Below are positions 35,691-44,434 of a stretch of DNA of 64,000 nt, one piece after another. A program made the position numbers and the translations under genes. The stretch's first letter is position 1. Each line of letters starts with the position of its first letter. Location of the stretch: NCBI RefSeq assembly GCF_001306145.1, contig NZ_LGKO01000003.1, positions 52,087 through 116,086 on the forward strand, written 5' to 3'. Source of the stretch: Thermanaerothrix daxensis. GTDB taxonomy: Bacteria > Chloroflexota > Anaerolineae > Anaerolineales > Anaerolineaceae. A model generated the notes under the pieces. That model made no database searches, was not told where the DNA came from, and saw only the letters and a program-made list of their open reading frames with translations.

Positions 35691-36601
35691 AACATCGCCA
35701 CCCCACCCTGGAGCGCCAGCGTGCGGAGTGCATCCAGCACCTCATCTCGACCCACAAAGGGCACATGAAGGGTGCGCAGGCTGAACCAGGGAGCGGGTTC
35801 GGGCGGGCGAGGCTGTCGTAGCGCCAGATGCAACCGCTGACACAGCGATTGAAACTCCTCCGGCACCTCATTGATCCCCTCGGCCGCCAGATCGTTTTGC
35901 ACCCGCTCACATTCTTCCTGCGCCGCTGCATACTGCCCCAAATCGCACAGCCAGCCGATCATGCGGGCGCGCAGGCGCCAGTGCGATTCGTCCATCTGCA
36001 GTGCCCGCCGCGCCCAGTGAATGGCCTCATCCAGGTCACCGCTTAGCGCAGCGTGCTCGGCCAGCACCTCCAGCGCCGTCATCAGAGCACTTTCCAGTGC
36101 GGCCGAGGTGTACGTCAGCCACTCATCAAACGCCTCGGTGGAAGGCAGTTCCACCCCGGCCAGAAAACGCTGCCCGCGCCAGAGATTGACTGCCTTACAC
36201 AGACGCTGGTACACCGCCTCAGGCAGAGGGGCCGCAAGGGGCAATTTAAGGTAAATGCGCGCCTGGTGCATCAGGGTCTGGAACTCCCGCACGTCCACAT
36301 ATACCTGAGCGCGGTCCAGCCAGACCAGGTCTTGCGTGGTGTGAATCAGGGTCGGCAGGGGCAGTGCCGTGCGCAGTTTGCTCAGTACCTCGCGCAGGTG
36401 GCGGCGACCATCTTCTTGGTCCTCGTCCGGCCAGAAGAGATCGAGCAGGGTTTGCCGCCCCACCGGATCGGCCTGCGTCGCCAGGTAAAAAAGCAGCGTG
36501 CGTAGCAAGCGGCGCTGAATCCTCAGCGGATGCCCCCCATATTCAATTTGGGGTGGACCCAAGAGCAAAATACGTAGCGGCGGGAGAATTTCAGGTTCCA
36601 T
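35657..36601 (-). CDS. DNA-binding SARP/BTAD part of a frameshifted regulator
   Basis: 314 residues. Residues ~8-100 resemble the OmpR-like winged helix of SARP regulators (LRILLLGPPQIEYGGHPLRI, LLFYLATQADPVGRQTLLDLFWPDED). Residues ~105-265 are the bacterial transcriptional activator domain (BTAD). After FVGRDEVLDALRTLALQGGVAMLWG the frame runs through the wrong codons (RQAAVKVA) to a stop. One more G in the five-G run at 35684-35688 would continue it as LWGEAGSGKSRL, joining the next frame exactly inside Walker A. The cause may be a sequencing error, a real mutation, or ribosomal -1 slippage on the G run. It starts 15 bases after recN. Confidence 0.78.
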   Translation of the reverse strand: MEPEILPPLRILLLGPPQIEYGGHPLRIQRRLLRTLLFYLATQADPVGRQTLLDLFWPDEDQEDGRRHLREVLSKLRTALPLPTLIHTTQDLVWLDRAQVYVDVREFQTLMHQARIYLKLPLAAPLPEAVYQRLCKAVNLWRGQRFLAGVELPSTEAFDEWLTYTSAALESALMTALEVLAEHAALSGDLDEAIHWARRALQMDESHWRLRARMIGWLCDLGQYAAAQEECERVQNDLAAEGINEVPEEFQSLCQRLHLALRQPRPPEPAPWFSLRTLHVPFVGRDEVLDALRTLALQGGVAMLWGRQAAVKVA

Positions 36602-36616
36602 TCGAGACCCTGGCTT

Positions 36617-38389
36617 TCACCATTCCACTCCCACCACGCCCTGAGTCGGACTCACCAGCAAAGCCCTGGCTCGCTGTTGTGCTCGTTCCAGCGTCTCACG
36701 GGCCGCGCTCAAATGGGCAGCACTCTGCCCACCCAGCATGTGAGCCAGTTCCAGAATGCGCGGCTCACCTTCCAGCACCTGCACGCGGGTCGTGGTGCGC
36801 CCACCTTCCACCTGCTTGCGCACCCCGTAATGATGATCGCCGTAAGCCGCCAGTTGCGGCAGATGCGTCACACAAAGCACCTGATGCTGACGCGCCAGCA
36901 ACCACAATTTCTCGCCCACCACACTGCCCACTCGCCCCCCAATGCCCTGATCAATCTCATCAAAAATAAGCGTCGGGATGGCATCTGCCTGAGTGAGAAC
37001 GCGCTTCAGCGCCAGCATCAGGCGCGAGGTTTCCCCACCCGAAGCAATCTTAACCAGGGGTTTGAGCCCTTCGCCCGGGTTGGGGGCAATCAAAAACTCC
37101 ACCTGATCCAAACCCCGTTCATCAAAGCGCACGGCGCGCCCGTCCTCCAGAGGTAGTCCCTCTGGATCGTCCACCTGATGAATGGCCACCTCAAAACGCG
37201 CACCCCGCATGCTCAAATCGGCCAGTTCGGCTTCCACCGCCCGGCTCAGGCCCACCGCCGCCTGCTGGCGCCGTGCCGAAAGCGCCAACCCCCGCTCGCG
37301 CAACTGGCGCTGAAGCACCTCGCGCTGGGCTTCCAGTTCGGCAATGCGCTCGGTGGCATGGGTGATCGTATCCAGTTCCTGGCGCGCCTTCTCCGCATAT
37401 GCCAGAATGGCTTCAATGGTACCGCCGTACTTACGTTTGAGGCGCTGGATGAGATCCAGGCGTTCTTCCACCTTTTCCAAGCGGCGCGGGTTGTACTCAA
37501 TTTGCTCCTGATAACGGCGCAGATCTCGCGCCATCTCCTCCACGCTCGCCAGCACCCCTTCGGCTTGCTCGCTCAACCCCTGCTGGCTTGGATCCAACCG
37601 CGCAATGACATGCAGGGCCTGAGCCACCCGCCCCAGCAAATCGGTCAGCGCAGGCGTCTCGCCCGCGCCTTCATCCAGTAGGGCCAGCGCCTGCTGAACC
37701 TGGCTGGCCAGATTCTCGGCATTCGCCAGACGATTGCGCTCCTGGCGCAGTTCTTCTTCCTCACCGGGCTGCAACGCCGCCGCTTCTATCTCGCGGATCT
37801 GAAAGGTCAGCAAATCCACGCGCTGGGCGGCATCTCGCTCGGCCTCCCGCAGGCGCTGCAGTTCGCGCTCCAGTTGGCGCCATTCGCGATAGGTCTGGCG
37901 GTAGGCCTCCACCCAGGGGGCGTTCCCGGCATAGCGATCCAGCAGGGCCAGATGCTGGCGCACATCCAGCAACGAAAGGTGCTCCGATTGACCGTGAATA
38001 TCCACCAGCAGGCGACCGACTTCCCGCAGCAGGCTGAGGCTGACACTGCGCCCATTGATGCGAGCCACACTGCGCCCACCCTGGCGCAACTCCCGCGCCA
38101 AAACCACCCGCTCCCGCTCTTCATCCAGCAGATCCTCGGCTTCGAGCAAAGCCACCAGTGGCTCACGCACCGAGTCCACCATCTCGAAGGTGGCCTCGAT
38201 GAGCGCTCGCTCTGCCCCACTGCGAATCAGGGTCATATCGGCGGGGCCGCCCAACACTGCCGCCAGCGCATCCAGCAAGATGGATTTGCCCGCGCCGGTT
38301 TCCCCGGTAAATACGGTCAGGCCCGGCTCCAGGGTGAGTTCCAGGTGCTCAATGATGGCAAAATTTTCAATGCGCAGTTCGCGTAGCAT
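36617..38389 (-). CDS. recN: DNA repair protein RecN
   Basis: 590 residues. RecN is an SMC-like ATPase that holds broken DNA ends during recombination repair. The N-terminus MLRELRIENFAIIEHLEL carries Walker A FTGETGAGKSILLDAL. A central coiled coil spans ~155-370. The C-terminal head has the signature KIASGGETSRLMLAL, Walker B TLIFDEIDQGIGG and the H-loop VTHLPQLAAYGD. The gene starts 13 bases after the zinc-finger membrane gene, in a run from ssb/nadK to the SARP regulator. Confidence 0.97.
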   Translation of the reverse strand: MLRELRIENFAIIEHLELTLEPGLTVFTGETGAGKSILLDALAAVLGGPADMTLIRSGAERALIEATFEMVDSVREPLVALLEAEDLLDEERERVVLARELRQGGRSVARINGRSVSLSLLREVGRLLVDIHGQSEHLSLLDVRQHLALLDRYAGNAPWVEAYRQTYREWRQLERELQRLREAERDAAQRVDLLTFQIREIEAAALQPGEEEELRQERNRLANAENLASQVQQALALLDEGAGETPALTDLLGRVAQALHVIARLDPSQQGLSEQAEGVLASVEEMARDLRRYQEQIEYNPRRLEKVEERLDLIQRLKRKYGGTIEAILAYAEKARQELDTITHATERIAELEAQREVLQRQLRERGLALSARRQQAAVGLSRAVEAELADLSMRGARFEVAIHQVDDPEGLPLEDGRAVRFDERGLDQVEFLIAPNPGEGLKPLVKIASGGETSRLMLALKRVLTQADAIPTLIFDEIDQGIGGRVGSVVGEKLWLLARQHQVLCVTHLPQLAAYGDHHYGVRKQVEGGRTTTRVQVLEGEPRILELAHMLGGQSAAHLSAARETLERAQQRARALLVSPTQGVVGVEW

Positions 38390-38402
38390 CCAGACCCGTC
38401 GG

Positions 38403-38924
38403 TTAAATCTTAATTCCGGTCAAACGATAGAAAACCGTGCTGCCAACCAGAGCCACATAAGCGCCTTGCCACACCAGCGGCCATAACGGGAACCCGTTCA
38501 GGCCGAAAAGAAAGCCCGCCACCCGCGCCAGAATCAGCACCGCCCCGCCGATCACCGCCGCCAGCGTCGCCGCGCGATACAACCAGCGCGAACGGCGCCG
38601 CCGGGTTGCCTCTCGCACGGCCTCGGCAATGATGACCCCCGCCACCGGAGCCACAAAGAGCGTGAAGAAGCCCAATAGATTAGCGATCAGACTGCCCAGG
38701 AAACTCAGCACGCCGGCAATGATGACGGCCAGCGGGTAGTCAAACCACTGGGCAGTGTCGAACACCTTCTGCTGGTTGCGGACGCAGTCCTTACAACGGT
38801 AGCCGGTTGGGGTGAGCACGGCACATTCGGGGCAAATCGGGCGTTCGCAACGATTGCAGCGCAGCAGTGTTTCACGGTCAGGGTGATTGACGCAGTAAAG
38901 AATCGTGGGGGCGTTCTGGCTCAT
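38403..38924 (-). CDS. B-box zinc-finger membrane protein
   Basis: 173 residues. Residues ~10-50 hold a B-box-like zinc finger (YCVNHPDRETLLRCNRCERPICPECAV, then YRCKDC), with Cys/His spacing of paired zinc sites. Three or four hydrophobic helices follow between ~62 and 170. Such proteins often sit in the membrane with the finger inside the cell as a protein-binding module. Its ATG overlaps the nadK stop by four bases (ATGA), so it is translationally coupled. Function unknown. Confidence 0.72.
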   Translation of the reverse strand: MSQNAPTILYCVNHPDRETLLRCNRCERPICPECAVLTPTGYRCKDCVRNQQKVFDTAQWFDYPLAVIIAGVLSFLGSLIANLLGFFTLFVAPVAGVIIAEAVREATRRRRSRWLYRAATLAAVIGGAVLILARVAGFLFGLNGFPLWPLVWQGAYVALVGSTVFYRLTGIKI

Positions 38925-39793
38925 GACTCGTTATCCATCGCGGCGGGATTGAGTTCCATATAGGCATTCAGGTTGCGGTAGAAGTAACCACGGTCTTGAA
39001 AACGCACAAACTTTACCGTGTTGTGGTTGGCTTCCACCCGCACCACATCGTCGTTCTCCAACGCCACCGGCGGCTGACCATCCACGCTCATCACCGCCTG
39101 GTGGCTGGATTGCACGGTCACGGTGACCACGGCTTCCTCCGGCAGGATCACCGCCCGATCCATGGAAAGGTGCGGCGCCACAGCCACAATGAGGATGCTG
39201 CGTAACTCCGGCGGCATGATCGGCCCGCCCACGGCCAGCGCATAGGCGGTGGAGCCGGTCGGGGTGGCCACGATCAGCCCATCGGCGATGTAGGTGCTCA
39301 GTGGGTAGCCATCCACCGCCGCCCTCAGGCGCACCGGCCGCACAATCTGCCCACGGCACACCACCACCTCGTTGAGCACGCTCCATTCGCCCAGTTTCTG
39401 CTCCCCGCGCAGGTGGGTGGCCCACAGCATCATGCGCTCTTCCAGCCAGTACTGACCGCTCAGTAACAACGGCAAACGACGCTGCCACTCTTCCTGACGC
39501 ACCTCCATTAGGAAGCCAAAGCGCCCCAGGTTGATGCCCAGCACCGGGATCTGCAGGGGGGCGCACAGGTGACCCGCGCGCAGCATCGTCCCATCTCCGC
39601 CCAGGGCAATTAACACATCCACCTGCCCCGGCTGGAGGATCTGACGCAGGCTGGGTAGCGGCGCGCTGAGCACCTCTGGGTAGCCCTGGTGTTCCAGAAA
39701 CTGGCGGATGGCATCAGCCACCAGCGGGGCTTCGGCCATGGTCGGATGATAACCAATCGCAAAACGCTGTGGAAGAGGGCGCGTGGTGGACAT
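38921..39793 (-). CDS. nadK: NAD kinase
   Basis: 290 residues. It phosphorylates NAD to NADP using ATP or polyphosphate. The diagnostic GGDGTM motif is in VLIALGGDGTMLRAG, followed by LGINLGRFGFLMEV, LNEVVVCRG and the second conserved region DGLIVATPTGSTAYALAVGGPI. Its own extended -10 promoter lies eight bases upstream of the ATG, so part of the transcription of nadK and the genes after it should be independent of the ssb genes. Confidence 0.95.
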   Translation of the reverse strand: MSTTRPLPQRFAIGYHPTMAEAPLVADAIRQFLEHQGYPEVLSAPLPSLRQILQPGQVDVLIALGGDGTMLRAGHLCAPLQIPVLGINLGRFGFLMEVRQEEWQRRLPLLLSGQYWLEERMMLWATHLRGEQKLGEWSVLNEVVVCRGQIVRPVRLRAAVDGYPLSTYIADGLIVATPTGSTAYALAVGGPIMPPELRSILIVAVAPHLSMDRAVILPEEAVVTVTVQSSHQAVMSVDGQPPVALENDDVVRVEANHNTVKFVRFQDRGYFYRNLNAYMELNPAAMDNES

Positions 39794-39801
39794 CTGTTCT
39801 T

Positions 39802-39810
39802 ATTATACCA
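39802..39810 (-). promoter_or_regulatory. extended -10 promoter of nadK (leaderless)
   Basis: TGGTATAAT on the minus strand ends eight bases before ATG 39793. The start of transcription would fall on or beside the ATG; no ribosome site fits in the gap. Confidence 0.6.
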
Positions 39811-39843
39811 GTCCGGCCCCTTCCTTCTATGGCTTACTACGGC

Positions 39844-40362
39844 CTATAGACGCTGGTCGCAATGGAGACGGTATCCGCAGCGGGCACAGCGTGCCGTCTC
39901 TGCGTGTGAACGCGCAGGGGCTCGCCCCGGCGCAATCGCCTGCATCTCGGCAATGAGGGCGCGCAGGGTTTGCTCGGCCTGTGGGGTGTAATCAATGGCG
40001 AAAGTGCGGTTGCGGTAGCGCAAGATGCCGTAAGGTGGTCGGCGGCCGGTCTGACTTTCAATGAGCAGGCAGTATGCCAGCACCTGATAAACGTGGCCCA
40101 GGTAGGGCTGAAGCGGGGCTTCGCGGGCTTTCACCTCCACCGGGATGAGCACCTCGCCCTGCTGTACCACGTAATCCGGCTTACCGGTCAGGCCGGTGTG
40201 GGGGTCAAAGAAAGCCCGCTCAGTGGGCTGTAGCGGGTGCAGGTCGGTGTAGAGCAGGCGTCCCAGGGGCAGGCCGGCCCGGCGCTGCTCCCGTTGCCCC
40301 TGCCAGAGCAACACCAGCGCCAGCACAAACAAAAAAAGTGTCAGACCCAGCAGCACGCTCAT
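39844..40362 (-). CDS. membrane-anchored Cas4-like nuclease, catalytic chain
   Basis: 172 residues. One N-terminal transmembrane helix (LLGLTLFLFVLALVLLW) precedes a RecB/Cas4-type PD-(D/E)xK core: GKPDY (Asp63), PVEVKAR (Glu76, Lys78) and the QxxxY motif in QVLAYCLL (Gln93, Tyr97). Three Cys near the C-terminus (Cys159, Cys162, Cys168; CARCGYRLHC) match three of the four ligands of the Cas4 iron-sulfur cluster. The fourth is missing from this chain but present in the partner encoded just upstream. The ATG overlaps the partner's stop (ATGA), so they are coupled. It probably processes DNA ends at the membrane; the substrate is unknown. Confidence 0.75.
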   Translation of the reverse strand: MSVLLGLTLFLFVLALVLLWQGQREQRRAGLPLGRLLYTDLHPLQPTERAFFDPHTGLTGKPDYVVQQGEVLIPVEVKAREAPLQPYLGHVYQVLAYCLLIESQTGRRPPYGILRYRNRTFAIDYTPQAEQTLRALIAEMQAIAPGRAPARSHAETARCARCGYRLHCDQRL

Positions 40363-40604
40363 CCAAGCCAGTAAACAACCGCCAGGGCAACCAGGGCCAG
40401 CAGAGCCACCAGGAGCAGCCCCCAGCCCAGCATTTGAAGCAGGCGCGCCCGAAAGACGCGCCATCCATGGGCCGTGTGAAAAACTTCGCCTGCCTGCATG
40501 GGGCCCACGTTGGAGGATTCATACCCTTGCAGGCGGTACCACCAGGCACGGTGGCAGTAAACATATGTGACCAGGTCAGAGGCGCGTATCGGGCGCGGGC
40601 TCAT
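40359..40604 (-). CDS. membrane-anchored Cas4-like N-terminal chain
   Basis: 81 residues. The opening IRASDLVTYVYCHRAWWYRLQG matches the N-terminal segment of Cas4-type nucleases, where the Cys (here Cys17) is the first ligand of the 4Fe-4S cluster. The C-terminal third is a transmembrane helix (LGWGLLLVALLALVALAVVYWL), after which the protein stops. The catalytic core follows as a separate coupled chain that begins with its own membrane helix. The two helices could pair so that the cluster is completed between chains. The start at ATG 40604 lies 28 bases inside the end of the translin gene; an upstream in-frame start at 40640 is possible. Confidence 0.68.
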   Translation of the reverse strand: MSPRPIRASDLVTYVYCHRAWWYRLQGYESSNVGPMQAGEVFHTAHGWRVFRARLLQMLGWGLLLVALLALVALAVVYWLG

Positions 40605-41259
40605 CCGTCGTCTCGGGCAGGCGCTGCGCCAGGCGTTCAAGGGCCTGCTGCAAGCGCTCCTCGCGCAGGCTCAGGGTCAAATCGCCTCGGGTGCGCTCCA
40701 CAATGCCGCGCACCAGGTCGGTCTGACGGCGCAGGTTGTTGGTCAGAGCGTCCGGGTAATCCAGGGTGACCAGCAGGTTGTAAATCTCATCCATCCACCC
40801 CAGCAGGCGCTCGGCTTCTGCCGAATAGCCCTGGCGCAAAATATCCAGGCAGCGCCGGCGCAGTTCGCCCACCACCTCGGCCAGCCCGTTGAGGTAGATG
40901 GCGTAATCCAGGTGCATGGCCTCCGGGGTAGGCAGCGGGCGATTTTCAATGATCGCACAGGTGAGAGTGGCCTCGGCGTATTCTTTGAGCGCATCCTGGG
41001 TATAACCGGCGTAGAAAATCTGGGGATAAGTCTGAGCCAGACCCTGCAACTGCTCAGCCAGGGCGCGTGCCTGCTCCAGAAAAGCATCCGCCTGATCGGA
41101 TTCTCCGCGGTGAATGGCGCGAATGGCATAGGCCGAAGCGCGCGTCAACTGGCGCGCCTGGGTGAGGGCGGCCTCGCGGGCCTGGTTTAATGCATCCAAA
41201 GCTGCGTGCACCTGACGGGCAAACTCGCCGAAATCTTCCAGATTCATGAATGCCGCCAT
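40576..41259 (-). CDS. translin-family nucleic-acid-binding protein
   Basis: A 227-residue all-helical protein. The stretch AHLDYAIYLNGLAEVVGELRR-like (HLDYAIYLNGLAEVVGELRR, ~115-134) with the following YNLLVTLDYPDALTNNLRRQTDLVRGIVERTRGDL is characteristic of translin and its prokaryotic relatives (COG2178). Translins form octamers that bind single-stranded RNA or DNA; with TRAX they form the C3PO ribonuclease. Acidic residues that serve catalysis in TRAX cannot be judged here. The ATG directly abuts the ssb stop, and the gene overlaps the Cas4-like N-chain gene, tying it to single-stranded DNA handling. Confidence 0.78.
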   Translation of the reverse strand: MAAFMNLEDFGEFARQVHAALDALNQAREAALTQARQLTRASAYAIRAIHRGESDQADAFLEQARALAEQLQGLAQTYPQIFYAGYTQDALKEYAEATLTCAIIENRPLPTPEAMHLDYAIYLNGLAEVVGELRRRCLDILRQGYSAEAERLLGWMDEIYNLLVTLDYPDALTNNLRRQTDLVRGIVERTRGDLTLSLREERLQQALERLAQRLPETTDEPAPDTRL

Positions 41260-41682
41260 TTAGAAGGGAATTCCTTCCTCGTCACTCAGCCCCTCGGCTG
41301 TCTCAATGTCGGGGATCACACCCTCTGCCGTCTCTCCCTTGCGATCCAGAAAACGCACCGTGGTTGCGCGCACCTCAAACGAGGCGCCCGCCGTGCCATC
41401 GCGGCGCTGGAAGATGCGCGGACTACCGGTGGCCGTATCCGGAATCAACGTCCCTTCCACCAGGACGCGCCGCCCTTTGCTCAGAAACTGGTTGCACAAT
41501 TCTGCCTGTTTTCCCCACACATTGATCCGAAACCAAATGGTCTCATCCACCACCTGTCCATCCCCGGCCGTATAGCGGCGGCTGGATGCCACCGAGAAAC
41601 TGGTCACAGGTTGTCCGTTGGGAGCATAGCGCATCTCGGGGTCGCGCCCCAGATAGCCCACAATAATGATTTTATGATACAT
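41260..41682 (-). CDS. ssb: single-stranded DNA-binding protein
   Basis: 140 residues. The OB fold begins MYHKIIIVGYLGRDPEMRYAPNGQPVTSFSVASS and includes WFRINVWGKQAELCNQFLSKGRRVLVEG, the usual SSB blocks. The C-terminal tail is acidic and ends DEEGIPF, the partner-binding tip of bacterial SSB. The ATG follows GAGGAGG. A TATAAT on the minus strand at 41780-41785 may be the operon promoter. It leads a run into translin and the Cas4-like pair, not the usual rpsF/rpsR context, so it may be a second SSB of the cell. Confidence 0.92.
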   Translation of the reverse strand: MYHKIIIVGYLGRDPEMRYAPNGQPVTSFSVASSRRYTAGDGQVVDETIWFRINVWGKQAELCNQFLSKGRRVLVEGTLIPDTATGSPRIFQRRDGTAGASFEVRATTVRFLDRKGETAEGVIPDIETAEGLSDEEGIPF

Positions 41683-41779
41683 GCCGGCCTCCTCTTTAGC
41701 CTTTTCCTCCTGCCCATGTCACCGCGGCATGCCCTTCGCCCCATCTCCTGGCATGCACTGAGGCAGGTGGTATGTGTTT

Positions 41780-41785
41780 ATTATA
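41780..41785 (-). promoter_or_regulatory. -10 element upstream of ssb
   Basis: A perfect TATAAT on the minus strand, about 98 bases upstream of the ssb ATG, without a good -35. Confidence 0.35.
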
Positions 41786-41864
41786 CTCCACGCCTGCCCC
41801 GCAGAATGGAATCGGCAGGTCCTACTCTCCCCCTACTGCCACCAGTAGCAAAAAATTCCGCCGA

Positions 41865-42857
41865 TTACCCCGCCAGCGGCGCCCGCCTGGTTCTGACCGT
41901 CCGCCGCTGCTTGATGAAGTAATCCAGCATGACGGCCAGGATGAATACCAGGCCCTTGATCACCTGCTGATTGTACGAGGGGACTTCCAACAGATTGAGC
42001 CCGTTGGAGAGAACGCCGATGATAAAAGCCCCGGCCAGCGTGCCCGGAATACCCCCCACGCCGCCGGCCAAACTGCTCCCGCCCAGCACCGCCGCCGCAA
42101 TGGCATCCAGTTCCAGCCCCACGCCGATATTGGGCTGGGCCGACCACAGCCGCGCCGTCAGGATCAGCCCGCTCAGGGCCGCCGTGGCACCGCTGATGAC
42201 GTACACACAAACCTTGACCACCCCCACGTTCACCCCGGCCAGACGGGTGGTCTCCTCGCCGCCGCCAATGGCGTAAATGTGCAGCCCCAGGGCAGTTTGC
42301 GAGAGCAGGAGGTGCACCAAAACGGCAACGACCAACAGCACCCACACCGGCATCGGCACGCCCAGCAGACTCTCACTGCCCCAAAAGGTAAAGGCGCGGT
42401 CCAGCCCTGCAATTGGGCGCCCCTGGGTGTAGACCAGGGTCAGGCCGCGCGCGATGGCCATGCTCGCCAGGGTAGCCACAAAAGGCGGGATGCGCCCCCA
42501 AACGATCATCACCGCGTTGAGCAGCCCCATGCCCGCCCCGGCCATCAGCCCAATCAGCAGCCCCGGATAAGTGCCCAACCCACCTCGTGTGGCCAGCCCC
42601 GCGGCCAGAGCACCGCTCAGCGCCGCCACCGATCCCACCGAGAGATCAATGCCGCCGGTGATGATGGCCAGCGTCATCCCGATGGCCGCCAGCGCAACCA
42701 GGGTGGATTGCAGCGCCACGGTGAGCAGATTGTTCACCGTCAGAAATTCCGGCGCGAGCACGGCAAAGCCCAGCACAATCGCCAGCAAGATCACGTAGGT
42801 ACTGTTACGGCGCAGGAACTCGCTCAGTTGAGGCGCATGATTGGATGATGAATTCAT
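41865..42857 (-). CDS. rbsC: ribose-type ABC transporter permease, first copy
   Basis: A 330-residue permease of the RbsC/BPD_transp_2 family with about nine to ten membrane helices. Family motifs include [27 protein letters not shown] and [22 protein letters not shown], the cytoplasmic loop that meets the ATPase. It overlaps rbsA by four bases. A second, distinct permease gene lies upstream in the same operon (46343-47308), so the transporter may be a heterodimer. Confidence 0.93.
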   Translation of the reverse strand: MNSSSNHAPQLSEFLRRNSTYVILLAIVLGFAVLAPEFLTVNNLLTVALQSTLVALAAIGMTLAIITGGIDLSVGSVAALSGALAAGLATRGGLGTYPGLLIGLMAGAGMGLLNAVMIVWGRIPPFVATLASMAIARGLTLVYTQGRPIAGLDRAFTFWGSESLLGVPMPVWVLLVVAVLVHLLLSQTALGLHIYAIGGGEETTRLAGVNVGVVKVCVYVISGATAALSGLILTARLWSAQPNIGVGLELDAIAAAVLGGSSLAGGVGGIPGTLAGAFIIGVLSNGLNLLEVPSYNQQVIKGLVFILAVMLDYFIKQRRTVRTRRAPLAG

Positions 42858-44368
42858 GCTGCTACCCTCCGTTCCAGTTGGCCCGTCGCCGCCTGCATGA
42901 TCAGGTCCTGCGTGGCCTCCTCGCGGCTGAATTCGGCCACAATGCGCCCCTCCCGCATTACCAGGATGCGATCGCTGACGCCCAGAATTTCCGGCAATTC
43001 CGAAGAGATCATCAGGATTGCCATGCCCTGCGCCGCCAGTTCGCTCATCAGTGCGTGAATCTCAGCCTTGGCGCCCACATCCACCCCCCGCGTGGGTTCA
43101 TCCAGAATGAGGACCTTGGGGTTGAGGGCCAGCCAGCGCGAGATGACCACCTTCTGCTGATTGCCTCCCGAAAGATTACGCACGCGCTGGTTCAGACTGG
43201 GTGTACGCACCCGCAATCGCTCAATGATCGCCTTGATGGTCTGATTGATGCGCCGAAAGTCAATAAATCCCAGCCGCGAAAGACGCTCCAACAGCCCCGC
43301 ACCGGCGTTGAAGCGCACGCTTTGCCCCAGGAAAAGCCCCTGCGATTTACGATCTTCCGGCACCAGCCCGATGCCCAGGCGAATGGCATCGCGCGGTGAG
43401 CGGATCTCCACCCGCCGCCCGTCCATCCAAATCTCGCCCGCCTCAAGCCGATCGGCCCCGAAAAGCAGACGGGCCAGATTGGTGCGCCCGGCTCCCACCA
43501 GGCCCGCCAGCCCCACAATCTCGCCGCGGTAAAGTTCCAGGCTGACCCCCTGCACCTCGCGGCCGGCGCGCAGGTTGATCGCGCGCAGGACCGGTTCCCC
43601 CCGTTGCGTGGGGACTTTGGGGAAGAACTCGGTCAATTCGCGCCCCACCATCAGGCGTACCACCTCGGCCGGTGTGAAAGCCTGCACCGGCCCTACCGCC
43701 ACCAACTGCCCATCCCGCATCACCGCAATGCGGTCGGCCAGTTCAAACACCTCCTCCAACCGGTGCGAAATGTAAATGAGGGCCACCCCCTGATCACGTA
43801 AGGCCCGCACCAAACGGAAGAGGGTCTCCGTCTCGCGCTCGGTCAGTGCGCTGGTCGGTTCATCCAGCGCAATCAGACGTGCATTGTACGAAAGCGCCTT
43901 GGCAATCTCCACCAACTGACGCTGCGCAATGCTCAAATCCGCCACCCGCGCCTGCACGGGCACATCAATCCCCAGCCGATCTAATTCGGCCTGCGCCTGG
44001 GCATACAGGCGCTTCCAGTCAATCCAGAAGCGCCACCGCCGCGGCTCCCGCCCCAGGAAGATGTTCTGACCCACGGTCAATTGGGGAATGAGCGCCAGTT
44101 CCTGGTGGATCATGGTGATGCCCAGTTCCAGCGCCCGCCGCGGTGAATCCATCGTTACCGGCTGCCCGTCCAGGTAGATTTTGCCGGAGTCCAGCGGCAC
44201 CACACCGTTGATGAGGTTCATCAGGGTGGATTTGCCCGCCCCATTCTCCCCCACCAGGGCCAGAATCTCTCCGCCCCACACCTCCAGGCTGACATCGTTC
44301 ACCGCCTGGACGCCCGGAAAGGCCTTGGAGACATGCTCTAAACGCAAGCGCGGGATGTTTTCGGTCAT
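42854..44368 (-). CDS. rbsA: ribose-type ABC transporter ATPase (two ABC domains)
   Basis: 504 residues. The first ABC domain has Walker [10 protein letters not shown], the signature-like [15 protein letters not shown] and Walker [12 protein letters not shown]. The second has the usual degenerate Walker [17 protein letters not shown], signature [15 protein letters not shown] and [19 protein letters not shown]. It powers import of a monosaccharide delivered by the binding protein. Sugar identity is suggested by the linked rbsK and rbsD, so ribose is likely. Confidence 0.96.
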   Translation of the reverse strand: MTENIPRLRLEHVSKAFPGVQAVNDVSLEVWGGEILALVGENGAGKSTLMNLINGVVPLDSGKIYLDGQPVTMDSPRRALELGITMIHQELALIPQLTVGQNIFLGREPRRWRFWIDWKRLYAQAQAELDRLGIDVPVQARVADLSIAQRQLVEIAKALSYNARLIALDEPTSALTERETETLFRLVRALRDQGVALIYISHRLEEVFELADRIAVMRDGQLVAVGPVQAFTPAEVVRLMVGRELTEFFPKVPTQRGEPVLRAINLRAGREVQGVSLELYRGEIVGLAGLVGAGRTNLARLLFGADRLEAGEIWMDGRRVEIRSPRDAIRLGIGLVPEDRKSQGLFLGQSVRFNAGAGLLERLSRLGFIDFRRINQTIKAIIERLRVRTPSLNQRVRNLSGGNQQKVVISRWLALNPKVLILDEPTRGVDVGAKAEIHALMSELAAQGMAILMISSELPEILGVSDRILVMREGRIVAEFSREEATQDLIMQAATGQLERRVAA

Positions 44369-44386
44369 AAGCCCTCAGTAAAAGGA

Positions 44387-44421
44387 GGGTCTGGGTGGCG
44401 GAAAGAACCGCCCCCAGACCC
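44387..44421 (-). terminator. intercistronic hairpin between the binding protein and rbsA
   Basis: On the minus strand GGGTCTGGG pairs with CCCAGACCC, enclosing a second stem (GGCGG/CCGCC), followed by TCCTTTTAC. This probably acts as a partial terminator or mRNA-stabilising element that keeps binding-protein levels above those of rbsA. Confidence 0.6.
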
Positions 44422-44434
44422 TTTAGATGCGTGG

